Of a DNA stretch of 64,000 bases, positions 16,338-25,288 are shown in pieces; positions within the stretch are counted from its first letter, which is position 1, and each line of letters starts with the position of its first letter. The stretch lies in assembly GCF_030908405.1 (NCBI RefSeq), contig NZ_CP133089.1, positions 1,426,001 to 1,490,000 of the forward strand. Direction: 5' to 3'. The DNA comes from Aminobacterium sp. MB27-C1. GTDB lineage: Bacteria > Synergistota > Synergistia > Synergistales > Aminobacteriaceae. Both the position numbers and the translations under genes were made by a program. The notes under the pieces are model-generated. The model was not told the origin of the DNA. It searched no databases and was given only the letters and a program-made list of their open reading frames with translations.

Positions 16338-16922
16338 TTAGAAAATAGCCTGTAGTATCTGTGTGAGTATACCTGGTTTCTGAACTCTGGATAAAGCTCC
16401 TCTACCTTCAACACCTATCTCCGCATTAGCGACCTTATCGCTACCGATAGTGTTGTTGCTCTCTACGTCTTGAGGTCGAATAACACCTCGTATATGCAGC
16501 TTTAATTTTTCCTCGTGGGTAACAACATCCCTGGCCCCTTCTATAACAAGATTCCCATTGGGGAGAACTTCTGTTACGAGGCAGGTTATTGTTGTTTTGG
16601 CAGTATGCGTTCTCTCTGTGGAGCTGTCACCCTTAGTTGAGGATTTAGAAGAAAAGCCCAAGGCTTTGATAAAATTCAAAACGCCTACTCCATCTGAAAC
16701 AGAATTATTATTATCTTTGCTTACATCAGTTTTTGCTTCATCCTTTGTAGTTGTTTTTTCGGCAACAACAACCGAAACAATATCCCCTATTTGGCTAGGA
16801 CGTTGGTCCGCAATCCAATTTGTTGAATCACTCCAAAGAGACTGAGCTAAAAGAGGAACTCTCCAACCAGAAAATATAAAAACAAAAACACTTAAAACTA
16901 TGAGTGTACGTTTTACGTTCAT
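16338..16922 (-). CDS. flgH: Flagellar L-ring protein FlgH, apparently not a lipoprotein
   Basis: Outer-membrane ring subunit. The family region is visible: SLWSDSTNWIADQRPSQIGDIVSVVVAEKTT (in parts), a Ser/Asp/Lys-rich middle, then VLPNGNLVIEGARDV and GVIRPQDVESNNTI. The first ~26 residues form a signal peptide (RTLIVLSVFVFIFSGWRVPLLAQ), but there is no cysteine at its end, whereas typical FlgH is a lipoprotein anchored through an N-terminal Cys. Its start overlaps the flgA end by 4 bases (ATGA). Confidence 0.95.
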   Translation of the reverse strand: MNVKRTLIVLSVFVFIFSGWRVPLLAQSLWSDSTNWIADQRPSQIGDIVSVVVAEKTTTKDEAKTDVSKDNNNSVSDGVGVLNFIKALGFSSKSSTKGDSSTERTHTAKTTITCLVTEVLPNGNLVIEGARDVVTHEEKLKLHIRGVIRPQDVESNNTIGSDKVANAEIGVEGRGALSRVQKPGILTQILQAIF

Positions 16923-17863
16923 TCAGAATCGACCTCCACTTTACCAGGGCCTACAACACGTCCTGTTACTACAGTTCTACTTCTGTTATTCCGAACTCGA
17001 ACTCTGTCACCCAGTACACCTTCATCTAAGGCTTCACCGGAAACTTCCACAATAAGCGTACCCATTCGAGAAATAATCGTCACTTCGTCTCCTCTATAAA
17101 TTATCGGCTTTGTTTCAAGAAAATTGAAAGAGATCACATCTCCGTAACGACCATCTCTTTTTAAAGCAAGGCCAACTACAGATTCGACACGACTGGGTAA
17201 CTCTCCTGATTGAGAAAGCTGTACCCTTCGAAGAATAACGTCATTTTCAGTAATCACGTGCCCCCTATCACACTCTCTTTGTAATACAACAGCAGGCTGA
17301 TACCAAGAAATGCGCACAGGAATCGACCGAATACCACCATTGCTACGAAACTTCAAAGTGGTTGAGCCCACTCCAGGAGAGAGCGTTCCCGGGGAGATAT
17401 AATCTTCTGACGGTTGGGGAACAGCCTCAGAGAGAGGTTTCACTTCAACAGCCCACGTCCAGCCTGAAATACTCCGAACGATACTTTGAAGTCTGGTTTC
17501 TTGCCTGAGCTCCACGTGTTTGGGCATTAACAGAGAGAGACGAATGCCTCCTACTCCGTTTTTTACAAGGATTTTTACTATATCATCTTGTGTCAGATAT
17601 GAACCTTCCATAGGTACAGCGATCTTCCTGACATAGTTTACAATATTTTCTGGACCGTTAATTACAGATATCTGCTCAAGATATAGAGGAGATTTCTGAT
17701 ATGAAATATGAGCAGGAAATTCAAGAGAAAGCAGAGTTGAGGCAACCGCCGACGTAGAATACATGCCACAAGAAAAAACTGCTACAAACAACAAAAGGGT
17801 AAAAATAAAAAAAAGGCGGGCACACCAACGCTCCCGCCTTTCAAAAAGTCTCTCTGTCATCAC
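16919..17863 (-). CDS. flgA: FlgA, P-ring assembly chaperone
   Basis: Periplasmic chaperone needed for FlgI to polymerise into the P-ring. Residues about 18-42 form a hydrophobic signal or anchor (LFFIFTLLLFVAVFSCGMYS). The C-terminal half carries the SAF/ChapFlgA domain: RDRGHVITENDVILRRVQL-like segment (here CDRGHVITENDVILRR), VGLALKRDGRYGDVIS, and RGDEVTIISRMGTLIVEVSGEAL. The 314 aa include an extra N-terminal domain relative to E. coli FlgA (219 aa). The frame opens with GTG immediately followed by ATG, and either may be used. It lies 9 bases after flgG. Confidence 0.92.
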   Translation of the reverse strand: MMTERLFERRERWCARLFFIFTLLLFVAVFSCGMYSTSAVASTLLSLEFPAHISYQKSPLYLEQISVINGPENIVNYVRKIAVPMEGSYLTQDDIVKILVKNGVGGIRLSLLMPKHVELRQETRLQSIVRSISGWTWAVEVKPLSEAVPQPSEDYISPGTLSPGVGSTTLKFRSNGGIRSIPVRISWYQPAVVLQRECDRGHVITENDVILRRVQLSQSGELPSRVESVVGLALKRDGRYGDVISFNFLETKPIIYRGDEVTIISRMGTLIVEVSGEALDEGVLGDRVRVRNNRSRTVVTGRVVGPGKVEVDSE

Positions 17864-17872
17864 AACCCCAAC

Positions 17873-18661
17873 CTACCGTCGAAGACTATTAGCAATCCTC
17901 AATAGTTCGTCCGCTGTCTGAATGCTCTTGGAGTTAGCTTCATATGCACGCTGTGCAACGATAAGATTTACCATTTCTTCTACAACTTGAACATTCGACA
18001 TTTCAAGAATTCCTTGATGGAGAGTCCCCAGTCCATCTTCTCCTGGAATTCCCTCTATGGCTTCACCACTAGCAGGAGTCTCTTCGAAAAGATTCCGCCC
18101 CATGGCACGAAGTCCTGCAGGGTTAACAAAACGGGCAATCTCTATTTGACCAATTTCATCGGCTTCCTGATTTCCTACGGTTTTAACAGAAACACGGCCC
18201 ATATTATCTATTATTATTTCAGTAGCATCATCGGGTATCGTAATAGCAGGTTCAAGAAGAAAACCATCCGCTGTAACAATTTGTCCTTCTCCATCTACTT
18301 TCCATGAGCCATCTCGTGTATAAGCAATCTCACCATTTGGGCGAATAACCTGAAAGAAGCCATCTCCTTCTATAGTGATATCCAAAGGGTTATTCGTTAC
18401 CTGAAGGTTCCCTTCCGAAAAAGTTCGAGACGTACCTACAACTTTTGTTCCTAAACCTACCTGAATTCCTGTTGGAACAGTCGTTCCAGTCTCAACAGGA
18501 GCGCCAGGTTCTCTGTCTATTTGATAAAGCAAATCCTGAAAATCAGCACGCATCTTTTTATATCCCGACGTGTTGACATTTGCCAAGTTATTTGACGTAA
18601 CATCTAAATTTGTCTGTTGGGCCACCATTCCTGTTGCAGCAGACCATAAAGATCGAATCAT
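17873..18661 (-). CDS. flgG: Distal rod protein FlgG
   Basis: Forms the distal rod that drives the hook. The N-terminus [36 protein letters not shown] (in parts) contains the rod/hook motif [18 protein letters not shown]-like strands follow ([22 protein letters not shown]), and the C-terminus has [36 protein letters not shown] (in parts). Its 262 aa match E. coli FlgG (260). An AGGAGGGATAC ribosome binding site precedes the ATG. It is 18 bases downstream of the paralogue flgF. Confidence 0.97.
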   Translation of the reverse strand: MIRSLWSAATGMVAQQTNLDVTSNNLANVNTSGYKKMRADFQDLLYQIDREPGAPVETGTTVPTGIQVGLGTKVVGTSRTFSEGNLQVTNNPLDITIEGDGFFQVIRPNGEIAYTRDGSWKVDGEGQIVTADGFLLEPAITIPDDATEIIIDNMGRVSVKTVGNQEADEIGQIEIARFVNPAGLRAMGRNLFEETPASGEAIEGIPGEDGLGTLHQGILEMSNVQVVEEMVNLIVAQRAYEANSKSIQTADELLRIANSLRR

Positions 18662-18679
18662 CTCGTATCCCTCCTGGAA

Positions 18680-19489
18680 TTAAACCGCTCTGCCAAAGGT
18701 AGAAATTAATCTTCCTGTCGTCTCATCATGGGCTGTAACTGCTCGAGATGCACTTTCATAGGCTCTGTGAGCTTCTATCATACGTACCATTTCTTCCACG
18801 ACATTCACATTCGACATTTCAAGAGCACCAGACCTTACCTGTACTTCGTCCACATTTATAGGAGTACCTGAATCTGCTGTTTCTGAAAGAAGAGATTTTC
18901 CTTCCTGCTTTAAAAGTGTCGCCTTATCAAAAGTAACGACCTGCAAGGTATCAACCACTTCTCCGTCAACAATAAGCTGACCTGAATCGTCGAATTCGAT
19001 AATAGAAGCTTCTCCTACCTCCAGAGGGCCTCCCTGACCCAACACAGACATTCCATCATGAGTAATAACACGACCGTCAGCGCCAATCTGGAATTGGCCT
19101 GATCTCGTATAAAAAACATTTCCATTATTATCCTGTACAGAAAAAAAGCCATCTCCCTGTAAAGCAACATCAAAGGGATTTTCTGTAATCCTCAGAGAGC
19201 CTTCGCTCTTTTTCATAGCAGTTTCAGATAGAACATTCGCAAGTGGAATATCCCCAATGGGAACACGTCCTCTGAAAATAACGCCTTCTGGCGGGACTAC
19301 TTCCATTCTGCCTTCCCCGGGATCAAGTTTTTCCAAGCGATCCATTAACACCTCGGGGAAAGCCTTATTGACAGCAATTCTACCTCTAAAGCCAGCAGTA
19401 TTAACGTTTGCCAGGTTATTTGCAACAACATCACCCATCCGCTCTTGTACAAGCATGGCTGACGCTGCACTATAGAGTCCTCGATGCAC
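18680..19489 (-). CDS. flgF: Proximal rod protein FlgF
   Basis: Paralogue of FlgG in the flagellar rod. The N-terminus reads MHRGLYSAASAMLVQE, then [14 protein letters not shown]. The central part has GDGFFSVQDNNGNVFYTRSGQF, and the C-terminus LEMSNVNVVEEMVRMIEAHRAYESASRA. It differs from FlgG by the proline/glutamate-rich stretch after the N-terminal motif and by ending GRLISTFG, as FlgF proteins do. At 269 aa the length is normal. It directly follows mreB by 12 bases, matching the mbl-flhO-flhP order of B. subtilis. Confidence 0.92.
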   Translation of the reverse strand: MHRGLYSAASAMLVQERMGDVVANNLANVNTAGFRGRIAVNKAFPEVLMDRLEKLDPGEGRMEVVPPEGVIFRGRVPIGDIPLANVLSETAMKKSEGSLRITENPFDVALQGDGFFSVQDNNGNVFYTRSGQFQIGADGRVITHDGMSVLGQGGPLEVGEASIIEFDDSGQLIVDGEVVDTLQVVTFDKATLLKQEGKSLLSETADSGTPINVDEVQVRSGALEMSNVNVVEEMVRMIEAHRAYESASRAVTAHDETTGRLISTFGRAV

Positions 19490-19501
19490 GGGGCAATCCT
19501 C

Positions 19502-20551
19502 CTACCGTATTTTCTTTCGTCCTTTCCGAGAGGAGGTCATCAATATGCCGCTTCGCCCTGTCGCTTTCAATTTATCTATCTCTGCAAGAGCTTTGCCTGT
19601 CCCTAAAGCTACACTCTCCATAGGGTCATCTGCGCAAAAACAATTTATGCCCGTCTGTTGAGTAATAAGCTCAGGAAGTCCACGTAACAGCGATCCTCCA
19701 CCAGTAAGAACGATTCCTCTATCTATAATATCGGCAGAAAGTTCCGGCGGCGTTAGCTCTAAAACATTTCTAACTCCATCAATTAGAGCTTGAATCATTT
19801 CTCCTATAGCCTGACTCACAGCAGCACTGCTGATTTCTATCTGACGAGGCAAGCCCTGTACCAAATCACGTCCCTTAAGAGTCATGGTCATCTCTTCCTC
19901 TTCCTGCCCGCAAGTTCCGATCATGATCTTAAGATTTTCAGCTGTCTGCTCTCCAATTGCCAAACTATAATGCTTTCTTAGATAACGCATAATGGCTTCG
20001 TCAAATTTATCTCCGCCAATACGCAACGATTTCGAAACGACAATGCCTCCCAGAGAAATAACAGCGATATCACTTGTACCACCACCGATATCGACAATCA
20101 TTTTGCCTCTGGGTTCTTCAACGTTCAGGTTCGCTCCAATAGCGGCAGCCATAGGTTCCTCTATCAGAAAAGCTTCACTGGCTCCAACTTCAACTGCTGC
20201 CTCAAGAACGGCTCGACGTTCTACGTCTGTCGCTCCGGAAGGAACGCATATCATAACCCTATTTCTAAAGAAACGACGAAAGCCTTTATTTACTCGCTTC
20301 ATGAAATACTGAAGCATGGCTTCTGTCATGGTGTAATCTGCTATCACTCCATCACGGAGAGGCCGTACGGAAATAACGTTTCCAGGGGTACGCCCCACCA
20401 TATTTTTGGCCTCATATCCCACTGCAAGAATTTTGCCGTTTTCAAGATCTATTGCTACAACAGACGGCTCTCGCAGAACTATTCCCTTGTTCTTTACGTA
20501 AATAAGCACTGTAGCTGTTCCCAAGTCTATGCCGATATCGCTTCCAAACAC
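19502..20551 (-). CDS. mreB: MreB/Mbl actin-like cell-shape protein
   Basis: Bacterial actin homologue that forms membrane-bound filaments guiding lateral wall synthesis. ATP-binding motifs are present: DIGIDLGTATVLIY (phosphate 1), VPSGATDVERRAV, EPMAAAIGA, VDIGGGTSDIAVISLGG (phosphate 2) and LTGGGSLLRGLPEL (adenosine). The frame opens 11 codons earlier, but AAGGAGG spaced 8 bases before this GTG makes it the likely start and yields MFGSDIGID, the usual MreB beginning. The C-terminus has a basic tail (SSRKGRKKIR). No mreCD follows; the gene leads the flagellar rod genes, as mbl does in Bacillus. Confidence 0.95.
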   Translation of the reverse strand: MFGSDIGIDLGTATVLIYVKNKGIVLREPSVVAIDLENGKILAVGYEAKNMVGRTPGNVISVRPLRDGVIADYTMTEAMLQYFMKRVNKGFRRFFRNRVMICVPSGATDVERRAVLEAAVEVGASEAFLIEEPMAAAIGANLNVEEPRGKMIVDIGGGTSDIAVISLGGIVVSKSLRIGGDKFDEAIMRYLRKHYSLAIGEQTAENLKIMIGTCGQEEEEMTMTLKGRDLVQGLPRQIEISSAAVSQAIGEMIQALIDGVRNVLELTPPELSADIIDRGIVLTGGGSLLRGLPELITQQTGINCFCADDPMESVALGTGKALAEIDKLKATGRSGILMTSSRKGRKKIR

Positions 20552-20595
20552 GAAAGTAGCCTCCTTATCTAAAAACATTCCCACTCTCAGAAAAT

Positions 20596-20624
20596 ATTAT
20601 ATGTGTTTCTACGCAAAATCAGAA
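20596..20624 (-). promoter_or_regulatory. Possible promoter before mreB
   Basis: The minus strand has TTCTGA, 17 bases, TATAAT. The -10 is perfect but the -35 matches only 3 of 6. It overlaps the end of truA and could give the mreB-flg genes a promoter separate from the ribosomal operon. Confidence 0.35.
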
Positions 20625-21424
20625 GGGACGAATGTTTCCTTTACTCTTTCTTTCGATATTTCAGGAATGGGTAAAAAGTGGTGAACATCATAGCCAACCC
20701 TCCAAAAATAAAGCCCGTGAGCTGGAGCTGTCATTCCTGCATGAGTGCGATTCTTGTTATCATCGAGAAGTTCTTTGATCCATTCAGCACTTTTTTTCTC
20801 TTTTCCCACAAGATCCAGACTTCCTACTATCGAACGCACCATATTCATGAGAAAAGCATTACCGCGAATAGTAAGCACAGATAGATGTTCCCTATTTCTA
20901 TATTTTAGAGAAAGAATAGATCGAACAGTATTGTCAGGACATTCTTTGATAGGGCAAAATGCCTTAAAATCATGTGTTCCTCTTAAATAAAGACACGCTT
21001 TTTCTACTGCCGATTTATTCCAATACCAGCGATTCCACCAAGCTCTTTGAGAAAGACAAGGCGGGAACGCCGGACCATGCCATATATAATATCGGTATTC
21101 TCTCCATAAAGCACAAAAGCGAGCACTAAAATTATTATCAACCAAAAAAACACGCATAACACGAACAGTCTCAGGTAGATAGAAATTAATGGCCAATACA
21201 AGTTTATGCAGATCCCAAAGAGTCGTTAATGAAAAAGAAATAACCTGCCCTTTCCCGTGAACTCCAGCATCGGTTCTTCCTGCTGCTGTTACAGTAACAA
21301 CATTACCACATACGCTTTGCAAAGCCTTCTCTATATCCTCTTGAACACTTGCTGCCTGTGTTTGTTTTTGCCAACCGGAAAAGGCCACTCCATCATAAGA
21401 GATAACAGCAGCATACGTATGCAT
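20609..21424 (-). CDS. truA: tRNA pseudouridine(38-40) synthase TruA
   Basis: Converts uridines 38-40 in the anticodon arm of many tRNAs to pseudouridine. The catalytic motif AAGRTDAGVHGKGQVISF contains the active-site Asp52. Other TruA segments are ISYDGVAFSGWQKQ near the N-terminus, ARFCALWREYRYYI and NAFLMNMVRSIVGSL. The 271 aa are of normal length. It overlaps the ecfT stop by one base (TAATG), continuing the conserved rplQ-ecf-truA order. The usual downstream rplM-rpsI are absent; mreB follows instead. Confidence 0.97.
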   Translation of the reverse strand: MHTYAAVISYDGVAFSGWQKQTQAASVQEDIEKALQSVCGNVVTVTAAGRTDAGVHGKGQVISFSLTTLWDLHKLVLAINFYLPETVRVMRVFLVDNNFSARFCALWREYRYYIWHGPAFPPCLSQRAWWNRWYWNKSAVEKACLYLRGTHDFKAFCPIKECPDNTVRSILSLKYRNREHLSVLTIRGNAFLMNMVRSIVGSLDLVGKEKKSAEWIKELLDDNKNRTHAGMTAPAHGLYFWRVGYDVHHFLPIPEISKERVKETFVPSDFA

Positions 21425-22236
21425 TACGCAATCACCATATGATCTACATAGATAAGAAGTGATAAGGTTACAAGCAATAAAAACAGTGCTACAGTGTCAG
21501 AACCACGCCAGTGCAAGGGTTTAAGACGTGTTCGACCATTACCTCCTCTATAACAGCGAGCTTCCATAGCCGTTGCCAAATCTTCCGCTCGTTGAAACAC
21601 AATAACAAAAAGAGGCACAAGAACCGGTAGCATGGCTCGCAACCGCTGCCAAATATTTCCTTTATCAAGATTTGCCCCTCTCGCAAGTTGCGCTTTCATA
21701 ATGCGATCTGTTTCATCTAAAAGCGTAGGTATAAATCGAAGGGCAATAGTCATCATCATAGCTAATTCATGAGCTGGAAAACCCAAAGGGGCTAAGGGTG
21801 AAAAGAGTTTTTCCAATCCGTCTGCCAACTCCATAGGGCTTGTCGTCAACGTAAGAAAACAAGCGAAAAGTACAAGAAACAATAACCGCAACCCCATATA
21901 TATCCCCATACGGATTCCTTCTTGTGTAACAGTGACAAAACCCCATTGGAATACAGGTGTGCCTTTGGTGAAAAAGATGTGTATTAACGCAGTAAAAATA
22001 ACAAGTATCATCACTGGTCGTACAGAACGAAGTACGAGGGAAAAGGGTAATTTCGAAAACAAAGTAATTGCCAATAGCAAAAGTCCCCATACTCCAAAAG
22101 CAAGGGGATGTTTCACGAGAAATATACCGGTGAGAAGAAATATTGTTCCTAATATTTTGCATCGTGGATCAAGAGCATGAACAACAGAATTCGCAGGAAC
22201 ATACTGCCCAAAGGTTAGATGGTTCATAAATTTCAT
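21424..22236 (-). CDS. ecfT: ECF transporter transmembrane subunit EcfT
   Basis: Membrane scaffold of the energy-coupling-factor module that imports vitamins and metals with exchangeable S-components. Several hydrophobic helices are visible (ILGTIFLLTGIFLV, GVWGLLLLAITLF, ILVIFTALIHIFF, LLFLVLFACFLTL, VALFLLLVTLSLLIYV). Two coupling motifs that touch the ATPases are present: QLARGA and MEARCYRGG. The 270-aa length is usual. It overlaps ecfA2 by 4 bases (ATGA). No S-component gene is nearby, as expected for a shared group II module. Confidence 0.95.
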   Translation of the reverse strand: MKFMNHLTFGQYVPANSVVHALDPRCKILGTIFLLTGIFLVKHPLAFGVWGLLLLAITLFSKLPFSLVLRSVRPVMILVIFTALIHIFFTKGTPVFQWGFVTVTQEGIRMGIYMGLRLLFLVLFACFLTLTTSPMELADGLEKLFSPLAPLGFPAHELAMMMTIALRFIPTLLDETDRIMKAQLARGANLDKGNIWQRLRAMLPVLVPLFVIVFQRAEDLATAMEARCYRGGNGRTRLKPLHWRGSDTVALFLLLVTLSLLIYVDHMVIA

Positions 22237-23078
22237 AACGCATTCACCTTCTTCTGTATGGCTTTAAAAAGTCGTTTATGCTCCCACGTTAAAGGAACCG
22301 ACCAATTTTTTTGATTAAGTGTAACTGCTAACTCCAACACTTGAGGCAAACAAAGTCCCCGCACTGGACGTTGGCTCAACTCTTCTACTATTCTCTTGGG
22401 AGGGCCTTGTACCACTTCACGACCCCCTTCAAGCACTAAGATAGAATCGCTGGCCATTAGAGCTATTTCCAAATCATGAGTAACAAAAACTATTCCACGA
22501 CCCTTATCTTTTTGAGCCAATAGAAGACGAACAAGCTCTTTACGCCCTGTAGCATCAAGACCCGCTGTCGGTTCATCAAGAACTACATAGGCAGGATCTG
22601 CAGCTAAAACTGATGCGAGAGCTATACGGCGTTTTTCTCCTCCCGAAAGTTGGAAAGGATTGCGATCAAGAAAATCAAGAGAGAGTCCCACTTCCAAGAG
22701 AGAACGCTCCACTACACCTTGTAATTCATCTTCTGGAACACCCCAATTTCGCGGAGCAAAGGCTACTTCTTCAAATACTGTTTCTGCAAAAAGTTGTTGC
22801 TCGGGATACTGAAAAACTAACCCCACAAGATGCCTGATTTTACGCAGATCAGAACTCCCGGAACGAGCAACCATATTCTCAACAACAACTTCTCCCTTTT
22901 CTGGAACAATCAGAGCATTAAGATGTTGCGCCAGTGTGGACTTACCACTTCCGGTATGACCAACTATGGAAAGCCACTGACCTTTCTCTGTTTGTAGACT
23001 TATATCCTTCAAAGCCACTGTTTCTAGAGGTGTGGAAGGATGATAAATATGAGTGAGATTTTTTATAATAATTGACAT
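22233..23078 (-). CDS. ecfA2: ECF transporter ATP-binding subunit EcfA2
   Basis: One of the paired ABC ATPases powering the ECF module. Walker A GHTGSGKST, the Q-loop FQYPEQQLF, signature LSGGEKRRIALA, Walker B VVLDEPTAGLD and the switch His in FVTHDLEIA are all intact. The frame is open for 25 codons further upstream, but MSIIIKNLTHIYHP at this ATG is the natural start and limits the overlap with ecfA1 to 16 bases. FQYPEQQLF is typical of EcfA2 as opposed to FQNPDNQ in EcfA1. Confidence 0.95.
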   Translation of the reverse strand: MSIIIKNLTHIYHPSTPLETVALKDISLQTEKGQWLSIVGHTGSGKSTLAQHLNALIVPEKGEVVVENMVARSGSSDLRKIRHLVGLVFQYPEQQLFAETVFEEVAFAPRNWGVPEDELQGVVERSLLEVGLSLDFLDRNPFQLSGGEKRRIALASVLAADPAYVVLDEPTAGLDATGRKELVRLLLAQKDKGRGIVFVTHDLEIALMASDSILVLEGGREVVQGPPKRIVEELSQRPVRGLCLPQVLELAVTLNQKNWSVPLTWEHKRLFKAIQKKVNAL

Positions 23079-23896
23079 AAGGCTTTTTGTACTCCATATA
23101 CTGTTGCAGGCGTTCCTTCTGGAATAAGCTGCTCTGCAACCAACATTTGCCATAACTCAACAAAGGGAGGCGTTTCAAGTCCCCATTCATCAAGTTTTTG
23201 AGTGAGGCTGAAGAGTTCCGTTATGGCTCCATTCCATCGTACAGTACCGTCTTTCAAAACAAAAGCCCTGTCACAAAAGACGGTTTCTTCAAGGCGATGG
23301 GTAATATAAATTATTGTTCTTCCCTGCTCATGAAGATTTTTCAATATGTCAAGTAAATCACGACGTCCTTGAGGGTCAAGCATTGCTGTCGGTTCATCAA
23401 GAACTAAACAAGGTGGATCAAGAGCTAAAGCTCCAGCTACAGCCAACCGTTGTTTCTCTCCACCGGAAAGGGAATATGTAGGATTTTGAGCTTTATGGGA
23501 TAAACCGGTAACAGAAAGGGCCCAATCTACCCTGCGACGAATTTCTTCTGGGGGAAGTCCCATATTCTCAGGGCCGAAAGCCGTGTCATCTTCTACAACT
23601 GTTCCCACAATCTGATTGTCAGGATTTTGGAACACCATAGCAACATGACTTCTTATATCCCATAGCTTTGTTTCGTCTCTCGTATCCATACCATAAACAA
23701 AACAAGCGCCCTGCGATGGTAGCAGCAGGGCGTTCAAATGTTTGGCCAGCGTCGATTTTCCCGAACCATTGCTGCCGAGTAGAGCCAGCCACTCCCCTTC
23801 CCGGACCTCTAAACAGACACGATCCAGTGCAGAACTATTCGCTTCAGGGTAGGAAAAAACTACATCCTGAAGCGAACAGACTATTTTTGGGGCCAT
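23063..23896 (-). CDS. ecfA1: ECF transporter ATP-binding subunit EcfA1
   Basis: Partner ATPase of EcfA2. Walker A GSNGSGKST, Q-loop FQNPDNQIVG, signature LSGGEKQRLAVA, Walker B LVLDEPTAMLDPQG and H-loop YITHRLEE are visible in order over 277 aa. FQNPDNQ followed by EDDTAFGPENMGLP is the EcfA1 hallmark. It begins 2 bases after rplQ, so it is probably expressed with the ribosomal operon. Confidence 0.95.
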   Translation of the reverse strand: MAPKIVCSLQDVVFSYPEANSSALDRVCLEVREGEWLALLGSNGSGKSTLAKHLNALLLPSQGACFVYGMDTRDETKLWDIRSHVAMVFQNPDNQIVGTVVEDDTAFGPENMGLPPEEIRRRVDWALSVTGLSHKAQNPTYSLSGGEKQRLAVAGALALDPPCLVLDEPTAMLDPQGRRDLLDILKNLHEQGRTIIYITHRLEETVFCDRAFVLKDGTVRWNGAITELFSLTQKLDEWGLETPPFVELWQMLVAEQLIPEGTPATVYGVQKALCQLL

Positions 23897-23898
23897 TG

Positions 23899-24252
23899 CT
23901 AATCAACCAGCTCGATTATTGCCATGGGCGAACCATCGCCAAGACGTGAACCGGTTTTAATTATTCTAGTATAGCCACCAGGACGATTGGCATATCTTTT
24001 TGCCAAATCTTCAAAGAGTTTTATAGAAGCCTCTTTATGGCCAAGACGGGCACGAATAATTCGACGATCATGCACAGTTGCCCCTTTAGCTCTGGTAATA
24101 AATTTTTCGGCTACACGGCGAAGTTCTTTCGCCCGGGTCACCGTGGTGGTAAGGCTCTCTTCTATAAAAAGACTCGCAGCCAGATTGGAGAGCATCGCTT
24201 TACGATGACTTCCATAACGGCCAAGCCTTCTATGATCCATACGGTGTCTCAT
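23899..24252 (-). CDS. rplQ: 50S ribosomal protein L17
   Basis: Large-subunit protein near the exit tunnel. MRHRMDHRRLGRYGSHRKAM (in part) is the typical L17 N-terminus, and the protein ends GDGSPMAIIELV. The 117-aa length is normal. A GGAGGACTAG ribosome binding site precedes the ATG, 4 bases after rpoA, the canonical end of the alpha operon. Confidence 0.98.
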   Translation of the reverse strand: MRHRMDHRRLGRYGSHRKAMLSNLAASLFIEESLTTTVTRAKELRRVAEKFITRAKGATVHDRRIIRARLGHKEASIKLFEDLAKRYANRPGGYTRIIKTGSRLGDGSPMAIIELVD

Positions 24253-24256
24253 GGAA

Positions 24257-25264
24257 CTAGTCCTCCTTTACTGCTTTCTCTTCGCTCTTTTCTGCGCTCA
24301 GGCGAAGTCCCTGCTTTTCAATTTTTTCCTCTATCTCTCGGAGAGAGATTTTACCAAGGTTACGAATTTTGAGCAGGTCATCCCGGGTTCGCGTTAAAAG
24401 ATCACCGATAGTATGAATTCCACCTCTTAAAAGGCAATTCTCACTACGAATCGAAAGTTCAAGCTCTCGTACAGGTCTGGAAAGAAGATCATCTTCTTCC
24501 TTTGCCGCTTCAGCAGCTTCCATAGAGGTTTCTTCTGCTAAAAGAGCCGCTTCATCTTCGTCTACGCCCTCAAGAGGATGTAATTTATCAACGTCTTCCA
24601 CTATAAACCCAAAATACGTGCGAATAATTTTCGCTGCCTCGCCTACAGCAACATCCGGCGCCACTACGCCATTCGTTGTTACGTTTAAAACTAGCCGCTC
24701 GTAGTCAGTTCGTTGTCCGACTCGTGCTGCTTCTACATCGTAATGCACTTTCAGCACTGGAGAATAAATTGCATCAATTAAAAGAGCGTCTGCTGGAAGG
24801 TAGGCGGGTCTCGGTCGATCGATGGTGGCATATCCAGCCCCCTGCTCGATGTAAAGATCCATCGATAATTGGGCGCCATCTTCCAGTACGCATACTGGCG
24901 CGTCAGGATTGATAAATTCAATCTCGCTATCAGGCTGAATATCAGCAGCGACAACTTCCTTGGGTCCCTCAGCTTCAAGATGCAAAACTTTTACATCTTT
25001 GCTATATGAACGGACTGGAATGTGCTTTAAATTCAGCATAAGCTCAATTACGTCCTCACGAACACCAGGAATGGTACTGAACTCATGTAGAACACCATCA
25101 ATACGGACTGAAGTAATGGCCGCCCCCTTTACAGAGGAAAGCAGCACTCGTCTTAACGCATTGCCAAGCGTAACACCGTATCCTCGTTCAAGAGGTTCGA
25201 CAATAACTCTTCCAAAAGTCGGGCTACACTCTTCAATTCGAATCTCAGGCCGCATTAGTTCCAC
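24257..25264 (-). CDS. rpoA: RNA polymerase alpha subunit
   Basis: Nucleates RNA polymerase assembly and contacts UP elements and activators. The N-terminal assembly domain (RPEIRIEE, LERGYGVTLGNALRRVLLSS in part) is followed by an acidic linker near residue 240 and the C-terminal domain with LELSIRSENCLLRGGIHTIGDLL and RNLGKISLREIEEKI. Start choice: GTG at this position has AAAGGTG spaced 9 bases upstream; a GTG four codons earlier and an ATG three codons later are alternatives. Length is about 335 aa, with a charged C-terminal tail. Confidence 0.97.
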   Translation of the reverse strand: MELMRPEIRIEECSPTFGRVIVEPLERGYGVTLGNALRRVLLSSVKGAAITSVRIDGVLHEFSTIPGVREDVIELMLNLKHIPVRSYSKDVKVLHLEAEGPKEVVAADIQPDSEIEFINPDAPVCVLEDGAQLSMDLYIEQGAGYATIDRPRPAYLPADALLIDAIYSPVLKVHYDVEAARVGQRTDYERLVLNVTTNGVVAPDVAVGEAAKIIRTYFGFIVEDVDKLHPLEGVDEDEAALLAEETSMEAAEAAKEEDDLLSRPVRELELSIRSENCLLRGGIHTIGDLLTRTRDDLLKIRNLGKISLREIEEKIEKQGLRLSAEKSEEKAVKED

Positions 25265-25288
25265 TTTGTCCAACACCTTTCACGCCTA

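Noticed and set aside
17873-19489. flgF and flgG as a recent tandem duplication
   Set aside because: They are ancient paralogues present in nearly all flagellar systems, and their central regions differ clearly.
22233-23896. Tandem ABC ATPase duplication
   Set aside because: The two genes are the normal heterologous EcfA1/EcfA2 pair, not a recent duplication.
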